The translations under genes and the position numbers were made by a program. Shown in pieces: positions 30,066-34,993 of a stretch of 34,993 nt of DNA. This stretch comes from Oscillospiraceae bacterium (GTDB lineage: Bacteria > Bacillota > Clostridia > Oscillospirales > Acutalibacteraceae), in assembly GCA_015065965.1 (NCBI GenBank), contig SVPH01000026.1, positions 1-34,993 on the forward strand. Reading direction: 5' to 3'. The notes under the pieces were generated by a model. It made no database searches, was not told where the DNA came from, and was given only the letters and a program-made list of their open reading frames with translations. The stretch's first letter is position 1. Every line of letters starts with the position of its first letter.

Positions 30066-31532
30066 TCATATATTTTTTGCTTTTTCAACCTTATTGATAA
30101 TTTCAGCAACGGTTGCTGCTATTTTTTCTGCCGTTTCAGGGCCAAGAGAATTGGTTTCCTCATAATGTCTGCGTTTGTGAATATCATGACCGTTTTCAAA
30201 ATAAGGTGTTTCTGAATGCAGAAGATAATCATTCGGCGGCAGAACATATCCGAGTTCATCATTTGCAAGGCCGATGATCATAACATCATCGCCGACGATT
30301 TCCTGAAGCGGAACGGGATTGATTTCCGCGCCGTATCCCGTGGCAGATTCTTCTGCACTGAGATATCCGCCGTAAACAAGTTCAGGAAAAATTTCGCATG
30401 GGAGCATGAGTATTTTCAGCGAATCAATTTCCAAATAACTTATTTCGGATTTCATCGCAAAACCTGAGCCGTCGGGAAATCTGTATTCGTTGGCTTCAAG
30501 AATGCCTGCTTTGGCAGCAACAAGCAGAATGGTGTTTTCTGCTTTGAAATATACTTCCTGCCTTATTGTGCCGATTTTTGGCTTGAGTTCGGTTTCATTT
30601 TTAATTGAGAGCGCATAGTCGGCAAGTTTTTTGCCGATATTGGCGGTAGACTCGGCAAAATCGCTGCCGTTATCACGGATTTCCTTTTCGTTTGGAATAT
30701 CCATGCTTATCATGCCGCCTATTGCTCCGACACAATAAAGTGTTTCTGCACCTGTTTCCTGCATGATTTTTTCGCGCAGATAATGAGGAAAATCGGCGCT
30801 TACGCGTTCGTTACAGCCCTGAAGTGATTCGGAATGCGATGCAAAATTTATTATGTAGGTTTGCTGAGAGCCGTCATCTGGTTCGAATCTCAGGCGAGTC
30901 AGAGTTTTTGAATAAACTATCGGAGTGCGTATATCTTCCTGCATATCAGGAACTTCTGTTTTACCAAGGTAAAGTCTGCCGAGTTTTCTGGCAGCGTATG
31001 CTGATTTGACTGCTTTTACGGTTTGCGAAAAAACAAGTTCCATATACTTCGGATCTTTTCCGCTGAGCGGAAGAGGTCCCCATATGCCCATTGTGTCAAT
31101 TCCTGCATGAGAATGAGTGCTTACAATATTTATGCTGCGGCAGCCTGTAAGCATTGCGAAATCGTGCAGACGCTCTCTCAGACGGTTAACATCCTTGTTA
31201 AGCATGCCGACATTATCAATTGAAACAAGAACTATACCGCCCTTGCCCGAAAGGTCATCCAGCCACACGGCGTGAGTATGAGGCGGGTCAAGAACGCCTT
31301 TTGCCGGTTTGTTTTCGCCGTAACCCGCAATGTAATATTTCTTTTTGTTAATATCATCAGGCAGAATGGATTCCTTAGAAAAGCCGAGAACAAAGCGCTC
31401 GCTTTTTGCTTTGGGCGGAACTGTAAAAACAGCATTTTCAACGGGGAGTGCTTTCTTTTTTTCAGTGATATGTTTTGATTGAGTGCGCAAGAGAAAATCA
31501 ATGGTCTTATAGACCGCTGTCATGGGCTTCAT
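30066..31532 (-). CDS. Neutral/alkaline ceramidase-like hydrolase
   Basis: A 488 aa protein. ATG 31532 has GGAGTGAT 4 bp upstream, within the end of trmL. It matches the N-terminal catalytic domain of the neutral ceramidase family. VSTHSHAG (137-144) gives the zinc-binding His140/His142. FASHSESL with His233 and SADFPHYL follow. The late GLANDELGYVLPPNDY and EETNSLGPETA motifs are also family-typical. The C-terminal Ig-like domain of true ceramidases (about 650-700 aa) is missing and there is no signal peptide, so it may act on another amide or ester inside the cell. It begins 1 bp after the trmL stop, so it is tightly coupled to it. Confidence 0.72.
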   Translation of the reverse strand: MKPMTAVYKTIDFLLRTQSKHITEKKKALPVENAVFTVPPKAKSERFVLGFSKESILPDDINKKKYYIAGYGENKPAKGVLDPPHTHAVWLDDLSGKGGIVLVSIDNVGMLNKDVNRLRERLHDFAMLTGCRSINIVSTHSHAGIDTMGIWGPLPLSGKDPKYMELVFSQTVKAVKSAYAARKLGRLYLGKTEVPDMQEDIRTPIVYSKTLTRLRFEPDDGSQQTYIINFASHSESLQGCNERVSADFPHYLREKIMQETGAETLYCVGAIGGMISMDIPNEKEIRDNGSDFAESTANIGKKLADYALSIKNETELKPKIGTIRQEVYFKAENTILLVAAKAGILEANEYRFPDGSGFAMKSEISYLEIDSLKILMLPCEIFPELVYGGYLSAEESATGYGAEINPVPLQEIVGDDVMIIGLANDELGYVLPPNDYLLHSETPYFENGHDIHKRRHYEETNSLGPETAEKIAATVAEIINKVEKAKNI

Positions 31533-31533
31533 A

Positions 31534-32043
31534 TTAATCACTCCAATCAAATTTGGTCAGTTTACCTTTTAGAAGAAGGTCAGGAAAATTCCACTGCCTG
31601 AGTACCTCGTAAACACCTATTGCAGCAGAATTCGAAAGATTAAGGCTTCTTGCCGCGCTGTTGTTAATCATTGGCAAGCGAACGCATCTTTCCTGATTTT
31701 TCAGCAGCAGTTCTTCCGGAAGACCTGCTGTTTCTTTGCCGAAAACGAGATATGTGTTATCGGGATATTCAATTTCCGAATAAATTTTTGTTGCTTTTGT
31801 GGAAAAATAAAAGAAGTTTCCGTCTTTATTTTTCTCAAAAAAATCGTCAAGATTTTCATAATATGTAATATCAAGCAGGTGCCAATAGTCAAGACCTGCT
31901 CTTTTGAGTTTTGCATTATCTACCTTGAAACCCATCGGTTCAACAAGATGCAGCCTTGCTCCCGTTGCAGCGCAGGTTCGGGCAATGTTACCTGTGTTCT
32001 GAGGAATCTGCGGTTCAACAAGAACAATGTTTAAAACTGGCAT
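31534..32043 (-). CDS. trmL: tRNA (cytidine/uridine-34 2'-O)-methyltransferase, TrmL/SpoU family
   Basis: A 169 aa protein, normal for TrmL, with RBS AAGGAAG. The SPOUT knot motifs are present: NIVLVEPQIPQNTGNIARTCAATG at the start, VFGKETAGLPEELL (motif 2) and LPMINNSAARSLNLSNSAAIGVYEVLRQ (motif 3). It methylates the ribose of the wobble base of tRNA-Leu using SAM. The ceramidase-like gene follows with 1 bp between stop and start. Confidence 0.94.
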   Translation of the reverse strand: MPVLNIVLVEPQIPQNTGNIARTCAATGARLHLVEPMGFKVDNAKLKRAGLDYWHLLDITYYENLDDFFEKNKDGNFFYFSTKATKIYSEIEYPDNTYLVFGKETAGLPEELLLKNQERCVRLPMINNSAARSLNLSNSAAIGVYEVLRQWNFPDLLLKGKLTKFDWSD

Positions 32044-32096
32044 TTTATAACTTCCTTAAAAATTATTGGCATTGTTTATATAACCTCCAAAGGACA

Positions 32097-32116
32097 AAAT
32101 ATTATTGATAATATTT
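32097..32116. repeat. AT-rich palindrome in the trmL/small-protein divergent region
   Basis: AAATATTA (32097-32104) and TAATATTT (32109-32116) flank TTGA: a perfect 8-bp inverted repeat just before the RBS of the small protein gene. It could be an operator or an mRNA hairpin. I could not place confident promoters for either divergent gene. Confidence 0.35.
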
Positions 32117-32132
32117 GATTGGAGGGAAAATA

Positions 32133-32324
32133 ATGTTAATGTCATCAAAAAATATGTCTATAGTAAAGGGAATGGGCATTGGTCTTGCTGTCGGCACAGC
32201 CGCCGCTGTTGCAGGCAGTAAAATGATGAGCCGCAGCAGCAAAAGAGCCTGCCGCAAGAGCGCCGCAAAATGCATGAAAACCGTTGAAAACATGATTAGC
32301 GGTATTTCATCAATGACAAAATAA
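32133..32324 (+). CDS. Small basic protein with Gly/Ala-rich hydrophobic segment (63 aa)
   Basis: ATG 32133 has TGGAGGGA 6-7 bp upstream. Residues 11-32 are a Gly/Ala/Met-rich helix (KGMGIGLAVGTAAAVAG) that could insert in the membrane. The remainder is Ser/Arg/Lys-rich and ends in an amphipathic helix (VENMISGISSMTK). Similar small proteins are common in Clostridia as unnamed hypotheticals; I do not know a function. It converges on pth with only 1 bp between the stop codons and no terminator. Confidence 0.65.
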   Translation: MLMSSKNMSIVKGMGIGLAVGTAAAVAGSKMMSRSSKRACRKSAAKCMKTVENMISGISSMTK

Positions 32325-32325
32325 A

Positions 32326-32931
32326 TCAACTGTTATAGTTGCTCATTGCGCGGTCAGTATCGTCTTTTACCATAAGTTCAACCGCAGCGCAGGCATTGTC
32401 AGCCGCTTCTCTGAGTTGGGGAATTTCATCTTTTTTAAAGTTTGAAAGAACCCAGTCTGCAAGTTCATAGTCAGGGTGAGGTTTTTCACCTACACCGAGT
32501 TTGACTCTGGGAAAATTATCGGAATTAAGGTGATATATAATGCTCTTTATTCCGTTGTGTCCGCCTGCACTGCCTTTTCTTCTTATGCGAAGTTTGCCGC
32601 ACGGCAGAGAAATATCGTCAAAGATAACGATGATTTTTTCGGGCGGAATTTTGTAGAATGCAGCGGCCTGCCTTACGGCTTCTCCGCTGTTATTCATAAA
32701 AGTCTGCGGCTTCATAAGCAGGCATCTGTGACCGCCGAGGTCAACAGCGGCGGTCACGGATTTAAACTGTATTTTATTAATTTTGATGTTGTTTTTATCT
32801 GCCAGCAAATCTGCAAACAGAAAACCCGCGTTATGTCGGGTAAGTTCATATTGCTTGCCGGGGTTGCCTAAACCGACGATAAGATATTCGGGCGGACCGG
32901 CAGGCGATTTGTTTTTTGAAAAGAACCCCAT
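32326..32931 (-). CDS. pth: Peptidyl-tRNA hydrolase
   Basis: A 201 aa protein starting at ATG 32931, with AAGGA 11 bp upstream inside the end of the preceding gene. LIVGLGNPGKQYELTRHNAGF carries Asn23 and catalytic His33. KPQTFMNNSGEAV, FDDISLPCGKLRIRRKGSAGGHNG and FPRVKLGVG follow, the full Pth set. A 15-residue Lys/Pro-rich N-terminal extension precedes the normal start of the fold; translation could also begin elsewhere, but no other Met is available. It recycles peptidyl-tRNA, and the gene is often beside clp/ctc-type housekeeping genes. Confidence 0.95.
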   Translation of the reverse strand: MGFFSKNKSPAGPPEYLIVGLGNPGKQYELTRHNAGFLFADLLADKNNIKINKIQFKSVTAAVDLGGHRCLLMKPQTFMNNSGEAVRQAAAFYKIPPEKIIVIFDDISLPCGKLRIRRKGSAGGHNGIKSIIYHLNSDNFPRVKLGVGEKPHPDYELADWVLSNFKKDEIPQLREAADNACAAVELMVKDDTDRAMSNYNS

Positions 32932-32944
32932 ACTGTGTATTTCC

Positions 32945-33526
32945 TTATTCTTCAATAAAACCGAGTTTAGCAACCTGCGTTTCTTCAACGCTTTCTGTGC
33001 CGTCATCATATTCGGTGGGTGTTTTTGTATAAATTACTTTAACGTTGAAATCTTCTGCAAGCGCCTTGGCTTCATCGGTTGTAAGGTCGCCGTTATCGCA
33101 GAAAACGGAGAAAGTTGCAGGTCCGTATCCGCCGGGAGCAATTGCAAGTTCACCGCCTACGGATGTTGAAAGATAAACACCGTTTTTGCCGTTGTTTTCA
33201 ACTTCAAAACCGTAAACAGTTATGCTTTCGGAACTGTCGTTATAAATAGTGATAAGTTGCTCATATGTGAGCCATTCTTCGGGGCATTCATAGAACTCGG
33301 CAGCCTTTTCTTCGCCCATTTCATATTCGTTGGCGAGGTTATCCTGATATCTTTCGGGGTGCTGAGCGGTTCTTTCAAGAAGAGCGGGGCTGTCAACAAA
33401 ATCCTCTCTGACTGCTCTTACTGAGAATTCGTCAGAATTATTGTCGGCAAAGAAAATAAAATATGAGCCTATGCCTGCTGCGGCAACAAGCGCAACAATG
33501 ATAATTGCGATAATAACTTTTTTCAT
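32945..33526 (-). CDS. Membrane-anchored extracytoplasmic protein of unknown function
   Basis: A 193 aa protein. ATG 33526 has GGAGG 7 bp upstream. Residues 3-27 form a single N-terminal helix (anchor or uncleaved signal); the rest is acidic and should be outside. SESITVYGFEVENNGKNGVYLSTSV (about 105-130) and the following APGGYGPATFSVF look like strands of a small beta domain that recurs in Firmicute surface proteins. No catalytic residues stand out. It lies 13 bp upstream of pth, in one operon with it. Confidence 0.65.
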   Translation of the reverse strand: MKKVIIAIIIVALVAAAGIGSYFIFFADNNSDEFSVRAVREDFVDSPALLERTAQHPERYQDNLANEYEMGEEKAAEFYECPEEWLTYEQLITIYNDSSESITVYGFEVENNGKNGVYLSTSVGGELAIAPGGYGPATFSVFCDNGDLTTDEAKALAEDFNVKVIYTKTPTEYDDGTESVEETQVAKLGFIEE

Positions 33527-33557
33527 GGCTATTCCTCCAAAGTCTGTTATATAAAGC

Positions 33558-33586
33558 ATTATGACAGATTTTAAGCAAAATTACAA
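33558..33586 (-). promoter_or_regulatory. Candidate sigma-A promoter for the anchored protein-pth operon
   Basis: On the minus strand TTGTAA (33586-33581), 17 bp, then CATAAT (33563-33558), about 30 bp upstream of ATG 33526. Confidence 0.45.
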
Positions 33587-33630
33587 TATCAATAATTATT
33601 TTTTGCAAATAATTTACATCCTGTTAAAAC

Positions 33631-33662
33631 AAAATCTCCGCACGTTAATGTACGGAGATTTT
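33631..33662 (-). terminator. Intrinsic terminator after clpC
   Basis: A 10-bp perfect stem (33631-33640 with 33653-33662) is extended inward by four pairs after a mismatch. On the minus strand it is followed by TTTTGTTTT. It lies 6 bp after the clpC stop. Confidence 0.88.
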
Positions 33663-33668
33663 TTACGG

Positions 33669-34993
33669 TTATTCTTTGGAGGATTTATTTTCAATAAAAT
33701 CAAAAGATTCATTTTCATAAACGCAGGTGTATTTGTTTCCTGCTGTCAGTTTGCCTTCAAGCATTTCTTCGGATAGTTTATCTTCAATTCTTTGCTGAAT
33801 TGCTCTTCTGAGCGGTCTTGCACCGTAAACAGGGTCGAATCCTGCCTTGCCGATTGCCTCAACCGCTTCGTCAGAAAACTCAAGTTCGATATCCAGTTCA
33901 CCAACTCTTTTGGAGAGAGCAGAGAGCATTCTCTTGGCAATTTCGTTGATATCTTCTTTACCGAGTTGATGGAAGACGATGATATCGTCAACCCTGTTGA
34001 TGAACTCGGGTCTGAAAACATTTTTCAGTTCACCCATAACTGCTTCACGGATACGTTTTTCACTCATTGTTTCAGATTCAGTGGGAGCAAATCCGAGTGT
34101 ACCTGTGCCGCTTTGAGCAATGAGTTTTGCGCCGACATTTGATGTCATTATAATAATACAGTTTTTGAAATCAACGCGTCTGCCCTGTGAATCGGTGAGA
34201 ATGCCGTCTTCAAGAATCTGGAGGAGCATATTGAACACATCAGGATGAGCCTTCTCTATTTCATCAAAGAGAACTACCGAGTATGGTCTGCGGCGTACTT
34301 TTTCCGTAAGTTGGCCGCCCTCGTCATATCCGACATATCCCGGAGGAGAGCCGACAAGCCTTGAAACTGTGTGTTTTTCCATATACTCTGACATATCAAG
34401 TCTTATCATGGCGTTTTCATCGCCGAACATTGATGTTGCCAAGGTTTTGCAAAGTTCAGTTTTACCAACACCTGTAGGACCAAGGAAAATGAATGAGCCG
34501 GTAGGTCTTTTGGGGTCTTTAAGACCTGCTCTGCCGCGTCTGATTGCTCTTGCAACTGCGCTGACAGCCTCGTTCTGACCGACAATTCTTTTGTGAAGTT
34601 CTTCTTCCATATGGAGCAATCGCTGGCTTTCCTCTTGAGTGAGTTGAACAACGGGGATTCCTGTCCACTGAGAAACGATTGCGGCAATCTCCTGTTCACT
34701 GACTTCGCCTGTTGAACGGTTGCTTTTTTCCTGCCAGAGTTTTCTTTCGTTTTCAAGATCCTGTGCAATTTTGTTTTTTTCATCTCTTATTGCGGCTGCG
34801 TGTTCAAAATCCTGAGAATTTACGGCGGATTCCATTTCCTCACCGAGAGTCTTTAATTTGTTTTCAAGTGCTTTTAAATCGGGCGGTGCTGTAAAAGCTT
34901 TTAACCTTACACGAGATGCCGCTTCGTCAACAAGGTCAATCGCTTTATCGGGCAAATATCTGTCGCCGATATATCTTGATGACATCTTGACCG
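33669..34993 (-). CDS. clpC: ATP-dependent Clp protease ATP-binding subunit, ClpC type (C-terminal part)
   Basis: The frame is open to the right edge; 441 residues up to the stop at 33669 are visible. They begin in the first AAA+ module (VKMSSRYIGDRYLPDKAIDLVDEA). A middle region with a UVR-type motif (DFEHAAAIRDEKNKIAQDLE) marks ClpC rather than ClpB or ClpA. The second AAA+ module has Walker A GPTGVGKTE, pore loop GYVGYDEGG, Walker B LFDEIEKAHPDV, sensor 1 TSNVGA and the sensor-2/D2-small segment GARPLRRAIQ. ClpC unfolds proteins for ClpP. Upstream genes (often ctsR-mcsA-mcsB) lie outside the window. Confidence 0.95.
   Translation of the reverse strand, partial: VKMSSRYIGDRYLPDKAIDLVDEAASRVRLKAFTAPPDLKALENKLKTLGEEMESAVNSQDFEHAAAIRDEKNKIAQDLENERKLWQEKSNRSTGEVSEQEIAAIVSQWTGIPVVQLTQEESQRLLHMEEELHKRIVGQNEAVSAVARAIRRGRAGLKDPKRPTGSFIFLGPTGVGKTELCKTLATSMFGDENAMIRLDMSEYMEKHTVSRLVGSPPGYVGYDEGGQLTEKVRRRPYSVVLFDEIEKAHPDVFNMLLQILEDGILTDSQGRRVDFKNCIIIMTSNVGAKLIAQSGTGTLGFAPTESETMSEKRIREAVMGELKNVFRPEFINRVDDIIVFHQLGKEDINEIAKRMLSALSKRVGELDIELEFSDEAVEAIGKAGFDPVYGARPLRRAIQQRIEDKLSEEMLEGKLTAGNKYTCVYENESFDFIENKSSKE

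Noticed and set aside
30880-30905. GGTTCGAATCTC, resembling a tRNA T-arm
   Set aside because: It lies in the ceramidase-like CDS (reading RFEPDD on the minus strand). No D-arm, anticodon arm or acceptor stem can be found at tRNA distances.

Overview
The window looks like a chromosomal segment of a gut-type Firmicute, most likely a member of the Clostridia (Oscillospirales/Ruminococcaceae-like). The reasons are moderately AT-rich DNA, strong AGGAGG-type ribosome binding sites, sigma-A-type promoters with 16-17 bp spacers, an HPr carrying the regulatory Ser46, a BspA-like surface protein, a G5/3D cell-wall protein, a Gram-positive-type ArgR operator and a ClpC-type Clp ATPase with a UVR motif. 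The taxonomic call is an inference from gene content. I found no rRNA, tRNA, CRISPR array, insertion sequence or prophage.

Layout. 1-303 is the tail of an amidohydrolase-like gene. 541-3991 (+) is the most accessory-looking part: a BspA-like secreted protein, a divergent M28-like hydrolase, two 50-58 aa hydrophobic peptides and a second small secreted/anchored protein. 4034-5310 (-) pairs a GtrA-like membrane protein with a sugar isomerase-like TIM barrel; the latter is divergent from an S51 peptidase (5397-6077). 6078-6571 is a 494 bp regulatory region in front of a G5/3D cell-wall protein, followed by ptsH (HPr). 8418-15434 (-) holds a uridine-kinase-like P-loop kinase, a GPH-type sugar:cation symporter, a uracil permease, a GH36 alpha-galactosidase-like enzyme and a stand-alone E2-type acyltransferase domain. 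15626-19095 (+) is a heterodimeric ABC exporter with one degenerate ATP site. 19220-21539 (+) is a complete polar amino acid ABC importer (lipoprotein, permease, ATPase). 21612-23648 (+) is a YfcE-like phosphodiesterase plus an unrecognised polytopic membrane protein. A HAD phosphatase (-) and a PLP aminotransferase-trpS operon (+) diverge from paired promoters. argG-argH (+) follow behind a textbook ARG box. 29507-32043 (-) is trmL, a neutral-ceramidase-like hydrolase and a small lipoprotein. Then come a 63 aa small protein (+), pth and a membrane-anchored protein (-), and the C-terminal half of clpC (-), which runs off the right edge.

How the parts fit. Most of the window is core metabolism and housekeeping, cut into short transcription units by clear intrinsic terminators. 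Carbohydrate use (GPH symporter, GH36, HPr), nitrogen and amino acid handling (ABC importer, aminotransferase, argGH) and envelope functions (G5/3D protein, ABC exporter, BspA-like protein) dominate.

The items most worth a second look are the peptide/M28-like cluster at 541-3991, the WalR-like direct repeats and operator-bearing consensus promoter upstream of the G5/3D gene, the ARG box at argG, the 82-nt hairpin-forming element between argG and argH, the CRP-like palindrome on the HAD promoter, and the ceramidase-like gene. I see no clearly new multi-gene defence or mobile system.
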